A DNA stretch of 64,000 bases, taken from contig JAWKNZ010000004.1 of assembly GCA_041391425.1 (NCBI GenBank), positions 124,001-188,000 on the forward strand, written 5' to 3'. Source of the stretch: JAWKNZ01 sp041391425. GTDB lineage: Bacteria > Bdellovibrionota_B > Oligoflexia > Oligoflexales > JAWKNZ01. Shown piece after piece: positions 1 to 9,518 of this stretch (positions are counted from its first letter, which is position 1; the number at the start of each line of letters is the position of its first letter). The translations under genes were made by a program, and so were the position numbers. The notes beneath the pieces are model-generated. The model had not been told where the DNA came from. It worked only from the letters and a program-made list of their open reading frames with translations, and ran no database searches.

Positions 1-2
1 TT

Positions 3-2207
3 TTTCCTAAGAATGTTTCTGAGAAATTACCTCCTTCTGTTGAAATACAGCCAATTCATATTTTAGTCGATGATTCAAATAGTATGAAAATGCAAAGTGG
101 AGGTGAAGAAAAGTATGCTCAGAGAATTCAAAATCGTTTAATGCATATAAGAGATGAATGTCGACGTTTAGGTTGTATCCCTGAAATTACCTACTTGTCG
201 ACAATAGATGCTTCGACTCGCAGTGGATTTACTCCATTATCTACTGTCTTAGAAAGGTGGTTTGCAAAAGTTGATCTCGATCCATGGATATTATTTTCTG
301 ATGGAGGTGATTCGCAGCCGACAAAAAATTGGGGAGAATATCTTAGTCATTTAGGTAGCAAGGGAGATAGCAAACATCAAGATTATTCATCTAAAAGAGG
401 ATTAATTGTCGCCTTTCGTCAAAAAGATGATTTTAATATATGGTTAGATCATTTAGAAACAGTACCATTTTCGTTTGAGTCTAAATCTTTTTCCAACTCT
501 GTCACTGTAATGAGGTCGGACAGTCATGGTCAGCAAAGGATACAATTACAATTGTATGTGGGCAGTAAGGCTTTAGCGACAACAAATGCTGAGTTCGACG
601 ATGGACAGAATCAAGCGGTAGTATCTTTGAGTATCCCTCCTTTGGCACGTGGCCAACATCTTGTCACAATTAAAGCTCTGCCTAATGCCAATGAAAAAAC
701 CTTATGGGATAATGAATTGAATTTTAGTTTAGAGGTATTACCGAATACTTTGGGAATACTGCATTTGTTGGGTCGGCCAAGTTGGGATGGACGCTTTTTT
801 CGTAGATATTTGAAGTCTGAGCCAAAGTACGATTTAATTAGCTTTTTTATTTTACGTGACCCATGGGATAGTCAGCAGGTCGATGAAAGAGAGCTGAGTT
901 TGATTCCATTTCCAGTTGAACGACTTTTTAATGAAGAGCTTCCAAATTTTCGCGTGATTGTTTTACAAAATTTTACTTTAAGGCAGTTTTTGTTGCCTCA
1001 ATATCAAGAGAATCTGGTTAAATTTGTTAAAGAAGGGGGAGGATTATTGTTCTTAGGAGGTGAACGATCATTGCAGGATATGGATTTACGGAATTCGCCC
1101 CTACGAGAAATTTTGCCTTTTAGACTAAATAGCGATAACTTGGCATCTGATTCAGGTGAAGGTTTTTTTCCTCCTTTTATTGAAGGAGAAGCTAAGCAGA
1201 AAAGAAGTGCTTTTTCACCTTGGTATGATGAAAATTTTAAATATTCAATCCGTCTTGCAAAACCGAGTATACATCAAAGGCAGCTTGCGACTGTATTTGA
1301 TGATTGGGAGGCATTAGAGGAAAGTTTGGCCTCTTTTGATGGAATGCAAGGGATTCATCATATGGAAAACGTTGAATTTATACCAAAGCTGTATACACCG
1401 TTGTTAAATGCCGTGGATTCAAGTGGAAAGTCAATACCGTTAGCTGTTGCTTCATATCCTGGTAAAGGTAGAGCTGTATGGATTTTTACAGATAGCATTT
1501 ATAAACTAGCTCTTACTCAGAATGAAAAGGTACCAAGACAAGTTTACAATCAATTCATGCAATCAGCTATGACTTGGCTTTTACGGCAGGACCTAAATAA
1601 GCCTTTAGTGGTCAAAAATTTTGATGTTAATATACATAAAGGCATAATCGCTTGGAAAGCTAAACTTCGAGGGCCAGCAGCGAGATACTTTGACATGAAT
1701 TCTGATGAATGGCAAGTAAGTGTCTGTGAGCAAGTTTTGAAACAACAGGATATTTCTATTACAAAAAATGGATTGGATGAAATTCTTCTAGAGGGGCGGT
1801 TTGCCGTAACTGATTCAAGGATTGAACGATGCAAGTTTGATCTCGTTGGTAAAAACTCAGCTTTTGGGTCGTTGCATACTTCATACATATCAGCTATTCC
1901 GAAAACTTATCGAGATGATGAAATTTTTGATGCTTTTAATAAATTGAAAAAACTATCTGAGTTAACTAAAGCTGAGCTTATTGTAGATGAAAACGGGTCT
2001 AACGATAGTATTGATAAATGGATAGAGAGCTTTACCCTCAGTGACGGAGTTGCTGTGCCGCCGAGTTTTAAAGTTGTCGAGGAAAACTATTGGGTATTAG
2101 AAACGTGGTATATTTGGTTATTGTTACTTTTTTTACCTTTAGAAGTGATTATTAGAAGATGGGACGAATTGGCTGTGAAATTAACATTTATAGCAAGATC
2201 TTTTTGA
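3..2207 (+). CDS. VWA / GATase-like membrane protein, 5' end outside window
   Basis: The reading frame is already open at base 3, so the methionine at base 84 is internal and the gene begins upstream of the window. A MIDAS-like DDSNSM motif at bases 72-89 marks a von Willebrand factor A domain. The middle resembles a class I glutamine-amidotransferase-like fold: GILHLLGRPSWDGRFFRR (bases 750-800) and VKEGGGLLFLGGERS (about 1027-1070). A single hydrophobic segment (YIWLLLLFLPLEVII) lies at the C-terminus. This order of VWA, GATase-like domain and terminal membrane helix is known from bacterial membrane proteins often encoded near MoxR/Bat-type genes. The substrate is unknown. The domain type is well supported, the function is not. 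Confidence 0.75.
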   Translation, partial: FPKNVSEKLPPSVEIQPIHILVDDSNSMKMQSGGEEKYAQRIQNRLMHIRDECRRLGCIPEITYLSTIDASTRSGFTPLSTVLERWFAKVDLDPWILFSDGGDSQPTKNWGEYLSHLGSKGDSKHQDYSSKRGLIVAFRQKDDFNIWLDHLETVPFSFESKSFSNSVTVMRSDSHGQQRIQLQLYVGSKALATTNAEFDDGQNQAVVSLSIPPLARGQHLVTIKALPNANEKTLWDNELNFSLEVLPNTLGILHLLGRPSWDGRFFRRYLKSEPKYDLISFFILRDPWDSQQVDERELSLIPFPVERLFNEELPNFRVIVLQNFTLRQFLLPQYQENLVKFVKEGGGLLFLGGERSLQDMDLRNSPLREILPFRLNSDNLASDSGEGFFPPFIEGEAKQKRSAFSPWYDENFKYSIRLAKPSIHQRQLATVFDDWEALEESLASFDGMQGIHHMENVEFIPKLYTPLLNAVDSSGKSIPLAVASYPGKGRAVWIFTDSIYKLALTQNEKVPRQVYNQFMQSAMTWLLRQDLNKPLVVKNFDVNIHKGIIAWKAKLRGPAARYFDMNSDEWQVSVCEQVLKQQDISITKNGLDEILLEGRFAVTDSRIERCKFDLVGKNSAFGSLHTSYISAIPKTYRDDEIFDAFNKLKKLSELTKAELIVDENGSNDSIDKWIESFTLSDGVAVPPSFKVVEENYWVLETWYIWLLLLFLPLEVIIRRWDELAVKLTFIARSF

Positions 2208-2221
2208 TAGGATAATTACTA

Positions 2222-2400
2222 GGGCGTGTTGACGTTTCATTTTCGTAGCGAGAGACAAATACTTGAAAGTCGCAGCTAGGAAGGGTTTCAAAAATTACCG
2301 GAGGTGTACTAGATGTACATTGAGGATAATTTTTGAAACCCTGACAACGCTGTGACTCAAGGGTTTGGCTCGTAGTAGGAAATGAAACGTCAACACGCCC
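2222..2400. mobile_element. Element A, copy 1: 179-bp inverted-repeat (MITE-like) element
   Basis: The ends are inverted repeats beginning GGGCGTGTTGACGTTTCAT, and the element is flanked by TA at 2220-2221 and 2401-2402. An inner inverted repeat (GGGTTTCAAAAATTA against TAATTTTTGAAACCC) would fold the middle into a second hairpin. There is no coding potential. A near-identical 179-bp copy lies at 33458-33636. TA duplication and GGGC termini fit a non-autonomous element moved by an IS5- or IS630-type transposase, but no parent element is visible in the window. Confidence 0.85.
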
Positions 2401-2433
2401 TAGTTTAGATGAGCTATTTTATTATATTCAAAT

Positions 2434-3402
2434 CTAATTTGCTTGAGAATATATATTAATTTTCTCATTAATCTGGTTTTGCAGGTTTGAAAATCTTTCC
2501 TGTGAGTTGGCAGTCTGCCAATAAGAAGCTTCACTATGAGAGGATTGTAAAGTAAGTTTCAGATTCCATATTTCATCAAGTAATAGTATGAAAATTTTAC
2601 ATATTTCATCGACATCTCTAACTTTATCGATGCTATCATTCTCATTTATTGAGTGAATTAAGCTTTCAATCTGTGCGTAAATATGGGCAGAAATATTCGC
2701 TCGTATGAAATTAGCTCCTGCCTTTGCGGATGATAGCTCTATGACGATCGAATTCCCTGCCTGTTTGAAGGTATTGGGATCATCGCTTAATTTTTTAATC
2801 AAATTTTCTAGAGTAGATCTTTTTTCTGTATCTATAAGGTAGGTGTAACTTTCAATCATCGCAGGATCAATTTCATGGAGATGAAATGCTAAGGTGTTAT
2901 TTTCTCTTTTTGAACTTTGTATTACATCATTACGCTTTTGATTCGAAGAATCATTTTGTACTTCTATATGTTCATTAATTTTCTCTTCATGGTCGGGTGG
3001 AATTTGAAAGTCATTTTGGTTTATGGCTATTTTTGTGCTATTTTCTTCGCCATATTCTACAATGAAGTCATCTAGGGCGCTTGTTAAAGTGTCAAATTCA
3101 ATTGCGCCCATAGATGCTATGATGTGCCCTAAGGGTTTTCTTTTTTTCTGGATGAAGCTTAAAATTTCTTGTTGTAGTTTATCTGTCCATCTCCCAAGTT
3201 TTTTGCAAGCATCTATAAAGCCGCAATTATTTATATGTTGAAATTCTAAAACCTCAAGCTGTTCGGTTGTATTTAACAATCCTAAATGATGGACTGTTTC
3301 AATTATACTGGGTGTAGATTTAGCCTGCTCAATGAGAGCTTTAAGTAAGGTATCGTTATCTATGATGCCAGCTTCGACTAAATAGCGTCCAAATAATCTC
3401 AT
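2434..3402 (-). CDS. MshEN-like domain protein at the end of the chemotaxis operon
   Basis: A 322-residue protein. The N-terminus RLFGRYLVEAGIIDNDTLLK matches the type II secretion GspE N-terminal / MshEN pattern, and a second weaker repeat covers about residues 40-115 (LGRWTDKLQQEILSF, then KRKPLGHIIASMGAI). Some MshEN domains bind cyclic-di-GMP; whether this one does is unproven. Residues about 120-165 are a polar linker. The C-terminal helical half is not recognised. The start overlaps the cheB stop by four bases (ATGA), so the two are translationally coupled, and the protein probably acts as an output or adaptor of the Che system. No ATPase domain follows, so it is not a secretion ATPase. 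Confidence 0.7.
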   Translation of the reverse strand: MRLFGRYLVEAGIIDNDTLLKALIEQAKSTPSIIETVHHLGLLNTTEQLEVLEFQHINNCGFIDACKKLGRWTDKLQQEILSFIQKKRKPLGHIIASMGAIEFDTLTSALDDFIVEYGEENSTKIAINQNDFQIPPDHEEKINEHIEVQNDSSNQKRNDVIQSSKRENNTLAFHLHEIDPAMIESYTYLIDTEKRSTLENLIKKLSDDPNTFKQAGNSIVIELSSAKAGANFIRANISAHIYAQIESLIHSINENDSIDKVRDVDEICKIFILLLDEIWNLKLTLQSSHSEASYWQTANSQERFSNLQNQINEKINIYSQAN

Positions 3403-4511
3403 GCGACCTTCCTATTGATTGCTTTTTCAGTCAGAAACTCACAGCATTGTTCTAAAGATCCTATCTTATCGTAATAGCCTCTTTGGTGAACTTCACCTGG
3501 CATTCCCCATACTGTGGAGCTTTTTTGATCTTGAATCATTATAACTCCTCCATTCTTTTTTATCTCGTAACTTCCTAAGCACCCATCTTGTCCCATGCCA
3601 GTTAGAACGAATCCGAGACACTGAGAGCCAAATACTTTTGTTGCGGAAGAAAAAAGTAAATCTGCTGCTGGGCGGACACTATTAACCCTAGGGCCTTGGT
3701 CAAGTAATATGGCTGGGCCTGTGTTAGTTTCTGTTACTTTCATATGAAAATTTCCTGGCGCAATATAAACGATACCAGGATTGAGAAATTCTCCGTTTTT
3801 TGCTTCTCTGCAATTAATGCCGGTTATTTTTGCGATTCTCTGAGCTAAAAATTTGGTGAATGTTTCTGGCATATGTTGAGCTACTAATATTGGAACTGTT
3901 GGAGGAGAAGTGAGCTTGCTAAAAAAAACTTCTAGTGCTTTTGGACCTCCTGTGGAACTGGCTATAACTATTATTTTGGGCGTAAAAATATCAATATTGA
4001 CATTTCTAAAGGCTGGTTTGTACTGAGGAGTTTGTGTTAATTGATTTGAATTTTCTTCTTTAGATTGATGATTGTTATTGTCAAGTTTTATGTCATTTTT
4101 TTTAGGGATAAATTGGATAATTCGTGGTTCTAGTTCAGCGCGTACCTGCTCTAAAACAGCATCAAGGTTAGCTGCTATGCCTTCAGGTTTTAAAACGAAG
4201 TCATTGGCTCCTAAACTCAATGCTGTAACAGTGTCGCGGGCACTTCTTGAACTTTTGGAGGCAAAAACTATTATTTTCTGTTTTAAGCCTAACCGTCTCA
4301 TTTCTTCAATAGTTTCAAGGCCTCCCATAACCGGCATATTTAGGTCGAGTATGATTAAATCTATATCTTGATGTTGCAACATATCGATAGCAATTTTACC
4401 ATTTGATGCTGACCCAACGACTTCAATTCCATCTATCATATTTAGCATTTTTTTAATTTGACTACGAAATGATACAGCATCGTCTATTACTAATACTTTC
4501 ATCGATATCAA
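3399..4511 (-). CDS. cheB: Chemotaxis response regulator protein-glutamate methylesterase CheB
   Basis: CheB removes methyl groups from (and deamidates) chemoreceptor glutamates when phosphorylated by CheA. Residues 4-125 are a receiver domain with acidic pocket DD at 10-11 and phospho-acceptor D56 in LDLNMP. After a linker comes the methylesterase domain with the catalytic serine in ASSTGGPKAL, histidine in AQHMPETF and aspartate in TGMGQDG. The length of 370 is normal. MKVLVIDD three codons downstream of the listed start is an equally good start. It follows cheW after 96 bp and overlaps the MshEN-like gene. No CheR methyltransferase or chemoreceptor is present in the window. Confidence 0.95.
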   Translation of the reverse strand: MISMKVLVIDDAVSFRSQIKKMLNMIDGIEVVGSASNGKIAIDMLQHQDIDLIILDLNMPVMGGLETIEEMRRLGLKQKIIVFASKSSRSARDTVTALSLGANDFVLKPEGIAANLDAVLEQVRAELEPRIIQFIPKKNDIKLDNNNHQSKEENSNQLTQTPQYKPAFRNVNIDIFTPKIIVIASSTGGPKALEVFFSKLTSPPTVPILVAQHMPETFTKFLAQRIAKITGINCREAKNGEFLNPGIVYIAPGNFHMKVTETNTGPAILLDQGPRVNSVRPAADLLFSSATKVFGSQCLGFVLTGMGQDGCLGSYEIKKNGGVIMIQDQKSSTVWGMPGEVHQRGYYDKIGSLEQCCEFLTEKAINRKVA

Positions 4512-4607
4512 ACCTTTTAGAAGCTGTTGTTAGCAAAATTATGCTTTTTAGATATAATTTAAATCTGCGTGATGTATTTTTATGCGAGCTTTTATCTTCA
4601 ATCAATA

Positions 4608-5066
4608 TTATGCACTTATCTTATTTATTATACTCTCGACATCGATTATACTTAAAAGTTCATTTTTTAATTTGTATACACCAACCATTAAATCTTTTAT
4701 ATCCTTAGGCACACTATTTGGTGGCGGTTCAAATTCGTCTTGTGATACTTCGATTACATCGCTGATTTTATCCACCATGAAAGAGATTAAATTCCCATCG
4801 ACTCGACAGACTACATTCATGGATTCTTCTGGGGCGTCTTCATGTATATTTAGTAGCTTGCGCAATTCTATCGCAGTTGCTACTTGACCACGAAGGTTGA
4901 TTAATCCATGAACGTAATTCTTTGCTAATGGAACTTGAGTTGTTTTCATCGCTTTTACTATCTCTTGAACTTGCATTACATTTATCCCATATAAATGGTT
5001 AGCGATGATAAAAGTGGAGTATTGCTGAATATTACTACCTTCTGAACTTGTGTGATTATGCTTCAC
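4608..5066 (-). CDS. cheW: Chemotaxis coupling protein CheW
   Basis: A 152-residue single-domain CheW adaptor, which links the CheA kinase to chemoreceptor tips. Diagnostic segments are YGINVMQVQEIVKAM, HGLINLRGQVATAIELRKLL and VDKISDVIEV. The start codon lies inside the end of cheA, overlapping by 11 bases in another frame, so translation is coupled to the kinase. The protein is of usual CheW length with no extra domain. Confidence 0.95.
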   Translation of the reverse strand: MKHNHTSSEGSNIQQYSTFIIANHLYGINVMQVQEIVKAMKTTQVPLAKNYVHGLINLRGQVATAIELRKLLNIHEDAPEESMNVVCRVDGNLISFMVDKISDVIEVSQDEFEPPPNSVPKDIKDLMVGVYKLKNELLSIIDVESIINKISA

Positions 5067-7896
5067 GTTTTATCTCCTTATTATTTTTCTGAAGAAGGTT
5101 TTCAATTGAGTCGACTAATTCACTTTGATTTAATTTTTCCAAATAGCAATCAAATCCACTGGCTAAACCTTTTTCTATATCTTTTTTTCTGAACTTTGTA
5201 GTCATGGCAATTAATGGTGTGCTGATATATTTATTTAAATTTCTTATTTTCTGAGCTAATTCAAGCCCTCCCATTAAAGGCATTTCAATATCAGATATGA
5301 TTACGTCAAAGACTTTTATGTTTGACTTAATTTTGCCAAGTCCTTCTTCTCCGTCATGAGCTGTTGTGACTGCATAGCCTTCATTTTCTAAAATTTGTTG
5401 TATTTGACGCCTAAAAAAATTATTATCTTCAACCACTAGTACATTTTTATTTTGTCCATTTTTTCTCTTATTTCGATGGTTTTGGTTATTGACAGGATTT
5501 CTTTGGGAAAAAACATCGGAAATTATTGCTAAGACATCGATGACAACAATAAGATTTGATCGATCTAATATTGAACCGAGAATTCCAGGGCGGTCTTTTA
5601 TCCCGGTGTCAACCTTGTTGTTGATATTAATGACATCCAAGATTCCAGTAACCTCTAGTCCAAATAGTTGTCGAGACTTTTCAATTACTATGACAGATAT
5701 TTTGTCTGTTTGTCTCGAATGTGTGCTGTCGATTTCTAATGCGCTACCAACATTGATTAGCGGCAATATGCTATCTCGATATTTTACAGTCCTTAGCTTT
5801 CCAGACATTTGTATTTCTTTAGTGCCGAACTCTTCTAGGCGATTTACCATACATAAGGGGATGCAATACTGATCATTTGTACCAAGGTCGATCATGAGAT
5901 ATTCGGCACTATCAATGTACTCTTTATGTTGAGTGAAATTTATTAGCGATGGATCATTATTTGCAGAAGTTTCATGTAGAAGGTTTGCATGGCTAGCAAG
6001 GCCTAGTACATCTAAGGTAAGTGTTACAGATCCATCTCCAAGAACTGTTGCTCCTGAGTATATTCCAATTTCTTTTAATAGATTGGCCAATGGTTTAACA
6101 ACTATATCAATAGAATCTTCTATACTGTCCACAATTAATCCGAAATAGCCCGTGTCGGCGTTTAATACGACTATATTTGTAATGTTGTTTTCTTTACTAT
6201 CTTTATTCTTCTTATTTATTTGTAATATCTCACTTAAGTCTACAAGTGGCAGTAATTTATCCCTTAGGGCATATATTAATTTTCCATGCAAGGATTGGAT
6301 TTGAGATTTTTCTCCTGGGTTGTTTTCTACACGCACTAATTCGACCAATTTGACTTGTGGGATTGCGAAACTTTCTCCAGCAGAATGAACGATTAGGGCT
6401 GGAACAATTGCTAGAGTTAAAGGAATCTTTAGTTTTATACAAGTTCCTTCTCCTTCAATGCTATGTAGATCTACGACGCCACCAATTTGTTCGATGTTTG
6501 TTCGCACTACATCCATTCCTACACCACGGCCAGAAATATTTGAAACTTGACCTGCTGTTGAAAATCCCGGTGTGAATATCAGATTGTGTACATCTCTATC
6601 GCTCATTTTAGATAGACTTGATTCGTTTATTATTCCTTTTTCAATCGCTTTATTTGCAATTCGTTCTCTACTTAGTCCAGCACCATCATCTCTAACTTCA
6701 ACTATTACATGACCACCTTCATGGTATGAATTGATTATAATATTACCGATAGGATCTTTGCCTGCAGCTTTTCTGGCTTCCGGTGATTCTAATCCGTGAT
6801 CAGCAGAATTTCTTACTATATGTGTTAAAGGGTCTTTGACTGCTTCTATAAGGGTTTTGTCGAGCTCCGTTTCTACACCTTTCAAAGTCAGATTTATTTC
6901 TTTATTGAGGCTTTTTGAAATATCACGGACAACTCGATGGAATTTTGTTAATACGTTTCCAATTGGTTGCATTCTGGTTTTCATGACTTCATTTTGTAGA
7001 TCGCTAGTAATAGCATTTAATTTATGTGAAATTTTTAAAAATTCTTCGTCTTGATTTGTATTATTTCCAAATTGTACTAGTTGATTTCTGACTAATACTA
7101 ACTCTCCGACCATATTGACTAAACTATCTAGAATGTCGACTTGGACTCTAATGGTTTCATTGGTGGAAATATTGTTGTTTGCTTCCATTATTGGCCTCTG
7201 TGAAGTGTACTCTTGATTTGTAGATATGCTTATTGATGGTGTCCGGATAGAATTTTGTTCGTGCTGTTTGTCTTGTTTTTGCAGTTTAGTATTTTCTACC
7301 TTATTACTATTTTGTGTAGAAGAATAAGATTCTGTCTGTTTTTCCTTTAATTTCTTTTCTCTAAGTTTTTCTTGGTATTTCTTTTTAGCCGTAGCGATAG
7401 GATCTTCTTTTCGATCGTTATTTTTTGGCATTTGAGTAGGCTTTGCATTATCAAGTTCTTCATCTAAAACCAGGTGTTCAACGAGTACGTTTTGGTTTGC
7501 ATTGAATGCTTCTAAAATTATGTCATTTAGCTTTGGAATGAATTCTGACAGTTTCTCTTTTTGATTTGATTCAACTCCACTTTTTTTGAGGCTGTTATTA
7601 AATATTCTTAGAATATCAAGGCCATTAAAAAGTTCGTTGACGATATCGTTATTGAGTTCTAAGATTCCTTCTCGAATTGGGTCGAGGCAAGCCTCCATAG
7701 CATGTGCAACTTGTCCCATTTGAATGCAACCGAAGAGTTGCGCACTGCCTTTAATGGTATGTAAATCGCGATAAATTATATTGAGAGTATCGGGAGAATT
7801 TTGAGTTTTTTCGAAGTTAGCCAAATGAATATTAATGCGGTCTAGCATTTCATTTGTTTCCTCGATGAACTCGGATAGTGCTTCTTCTAAACTCAT
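5056..7896 (-). CDS. cheA: Hybrid chemotaxis histidine kinase CheA with two CheW-like domains and a C-terminal receiver
   Basis: A 946-residue kinase. The Hpt domain has phospho-histidine H46 in DLHTIKGSAQLFG. A lysine/glutamate-rich linker (about 150-235) has no clear P2 domain. It is followed by the dimerisation helices (LDSLVNMVGELVLVRNQL), then the ATPase with N box (IVRNSADHGLE), G1 (DDGAGL) and G2 (GRGVGMDVV). Two CheW-like modules follow, the second starting near EYLMIDLGTNDQYCIPL, and then a receiver (VLVVEDNNFFRR, SDIEMPLMGG with the phospho-aspartate). CheA kinases with fused receivers are typical of alternative-function or type IV pili-linked Che systems rather than the plain flagellar type. 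The first gene of the operon; no separate cheY is seen. Confidence 0.93.
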   Translation of the reverse strand: MSLEEALSEFIEETNEMLDRINIHLANFEKTQNSPDTLNIIYRDLHTIKGSAQLFGCIQMGQVAHAMEACLDPIREGILELNNDIVNELFNGLDILRIFNNSLKKSGVESNQKEKLSEFIPKLNDIILEAFNANQNVLVEHLVLDEELDNAKPTQMPKNNDRKEDPIATAKKKYQEKLREKKLKEKQTESYSSTQNSNKVENTKLQKQDKQHEQNSIRTPSISISTNQEYTSQRPIMEANNNISTNETIRVQVDILDSLVNMVGELVLVRNQLVQFGNNTNQDEEFLKISHKLNAITSDLQNEVMKTRMQPIGNVLTKFHRVVRDISKSLNKEINLTLKGVETELDKTLIEAVKDPLTHIVRNSADHGLESPEARKAAGKDPIGNIIINSYHEGGHVIVEVRDDGAGLSRERIANKAIEKGIINESSLSKMSDRDVHNLIFTPGFSTAGQVSNISGRGVGMDVVRTNIEQIGGVVDLHSIEGEGTCIKLKIPLTLAIVPALIVHSAGESFAIPQVKLVELVRVENNPGEKSQIQSLHGKLIYALRDKLLPLVDLSEILQINKKNKDSKENNITNIVVLNADTGYFGLIVDSIEDSIDIVVKPLANLLKEIGIYSGATVLGDGSVTLTLDVLGLASHANLLHETSANNDPSLINFTQHKEYIDSAEYLMIDLGTNDQYCIPLCMVNRLEEFGTKEIQMSGKLRTVKYRDSILPLINVGSALEIDSTHSRQTDKISVIVIEKSRQLFGLEVTGILDVININNKVDTGIKDRPGILGSILDRSNLIVVIDVLAIISDVFSQRNPVNNQNHRNKRKNGQNKNVLVVEDNNFFRRQIQQILENEGYAVTTAHDGEEGLGKIKSNIKVFDVIISDIEMPLMGGLELAQKIRNLNKYISTPLIAMTTKFRKKDIEKGLASGFDCYLEKLNQSELVDSIENLLQKNNKEIKREA

Positions 7897-8072
7897 CGTT
7901 TATTAGTCCCATATTTTTAGAGAGCAAAAAGCAGTCTAAATTTCACAAATTTTAAAATGATTGTTTATTTACCAATTTATCTGCTATGGGGTGATCGACG
8001 GATTTTGTCAAATATTGAGGGGCATTCGCAACTAAGAGGCTAATGCATCAAAATTAAAGAAAAAATAAGGGT

Positions 8073-8561
8073 TCAGATTGAAACGTCGGGCTTTAACTTG
8101 GACTCCTGTACGAGTTCGATTAAAATACCACCTGTTGAAGCTGGGTGAACGAAGGCAATTTTAGTATTGTGTACGCCAGAACGCGGCGACTTATCTATGA
8201 GCTGTATTCCGTGGCTGCTTAGATGATCTAGAGTGTGCTGGATATCGTTAACGGTCAACGCTAAGTGATGGATCCCACCACCTTTTTTATTAAGAAAGTT
8301 CTCAATAGGACTATTTGGTTCCATGGGTTCTAATACTTCGAGGCGTCCTATCTTGGCAGCCTGATGGTCGTTGGAGCTATTATCGATATTCTGGCTAACG
8401 AATATAGAAGTCGTTACCTTCTGCTCCTTTACAGGCTCTTCTCCTAATAACCTAAGGCCTAAAACTTCGCTCAAAAACCAACGAGTTTTCGCTGGGTCTT
8501 TTGAGGCTAGGCCTATGTGGTTGATTCCTTTAATCTCGATCATGATCTGTCGTACTTGCAA
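8073..8561 (-). CDS. mce: Methylmalonyl-CoA epimerase (VOC superfamily)
   Basis: A vicinal-oxygen-chelate protein of about 156-162 residues. IKGINHIGLA and GGGIHHLALTVNDI carry the first two metal histidine positions, and GGILIELVQ carries the metal glutamate. The combination of INHIGLA near the start, HHLAL in the centre and ILIELVQ at the end is typical of methylmalonyl-CoA epimerase, which interconverts (R)- and (S)-methylmalonyl-CoA in propionate, odd-chain fatty acid and branched amino acid breakdown. The likely start is the inner methionine (MIEIKGINH, base 8543), since glyoxalase-family epimerases begin just before this strand. Mutase genes are not in the window. Confidence 0.82.
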   Translation of the reverse strand: MQVRQIMIEIKGINHIGLASKDPAKTRWFLSEVLGLRLLGEEPVKEQKVTTSIFVSQNIDNSSNDHQAAKIGRLEVLEPMEPNSPIENFLNKKGGGIHHLALTVNDIQHTLDHLSSHGIQLIDKSPRSGVHNTKIAFVHPASTGGILIELVQESKLKPDVSI

Positions 8562-8621
8562 GGAAATCGAGGGGGGATAAACCCATAACCCTCTTAGTTT
8601 TCTATTCTACTTAGGACCATA

Positions 8622-9062
8622 CTAATTGAGGAGCCCTATTGCAGATACCATATCTTCAAGCTCATCAGCTTGGGCATCGGTCAAAAGGCCCTTACTATTA
8701 TATAAGTTTAGCAGAGAAGTTTTAGCGTTAGTAGTAATATTAGCATACTCTTCAATAGCTAACTCGTTAAATTTACTCATAAGTTTAGAAAATACTTCTT
8801 CTCGGTCAATGACAGCACCTGTAGACCACTTTCCTTTTTTCAGAGCATTTGTCGCTAATGCAACTACTCTGCTAAAACGGGCTCCACTAGTTCCTGAACG
8901 GCGGGATTTCCCTGCCCTGCCTTTAGCGCGTAGGCGTGTTAAAAGGTCGTCATAGGAAAATGCAAAACTTGATTCAACCTCTTTGACGCCAAGCGGGGTA
9001 TCTTGGACTGAGGTCCAAACGATATTTAGCGTATCCCCAGGTCTTAATTCAACAGATGCCAT
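8622..9062 (-). CDS. Hypothetical protein, 146 residues
   Basis: Not recognised. The N-terminus is strand-like (VELRPGDTLNIVW), the middle is basic and glycine/serine-rich (RLRAKGRAGKSRRSGTSG, likely disordered), and the C-terminal half is helical. There is no signal peptide or membrane segment, so a cytoplasmic protein is likely. Upstream (about 9065-9075 on the minus strand) is a purine-rich GGGAGAGGGAC tract that serves as a strong ribosome binding site, which supports the start. Separated from the epimerase by 60 bp, so possibly cotranscribed with it. Confidence 0.7.
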   Translation of the reverse strand: MASVELRPGDTLNIVWTSVQDTPLGVKEVESSFAFSYDDLLTRLRAKGRAGKSRRSGTSGARFSRVVALATNALKKGKWSTGAVIDREEVFSKLMSKFNELAIEEYANITTNAKTSLLNLYNSKGLLTDAQADELEDMVSAIGLLN

Positions 9063-9518
9063 GCGTGTGTCCCTCTCCCGATATTTATAAGATTTGCGAG
9101 ATTTTTACAATATTCTTAAATAGTTCACTCTATAGGCTTTCTATATCGGAATCCCTATAGTATCCTCTAATTACGCTAAGATAACACATAGTTTTTAGTT
9201 TTCTATGCTTGGCAGCCTCATATTTGTGAGCTATATGCATGTGGCATAAAGCTTTAAAAAAGCTGTCAAAGAACCTTAGCAAAAGCTAAGTTACCAAAGC
9301 TATTTCATTTACATATTAAATAGTTTCGTAAGTGTCAATGGAAATTATCATAAAATAATATAGAAAATAAAAAATATATTAAAAAACTCAAGATCTATGT
9401 TTTTAAAATATACAAATGATATTATTATACAGCCGGCTTGAATAGAGTTGAAAGTCACACATATGATGGGATTTTTGTTAATAGCCTTATTATGAAGTTG
9501 AAGTAAGAGGGAGCATGT
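9063..9518. other. Intergenic region between divergent genes
   Basis: About 455 A+T-rich bases between a minus-strand gene and a plus-strand gene, so it must hold both promoters. The only structure seen is a small hairpin, CTTAGC-AAAA-GCTAAG, at 9275-9290. No convincing paired -35/-10 boxes or ORF could be assigned by eye. Confidence 0.4.

Noticed and set aside
84..86. ATG at 84 as start of the first gene
   Set aside because: The frame is open upstream, and the MIDAS-like DDSNS motif lies before this methionine.
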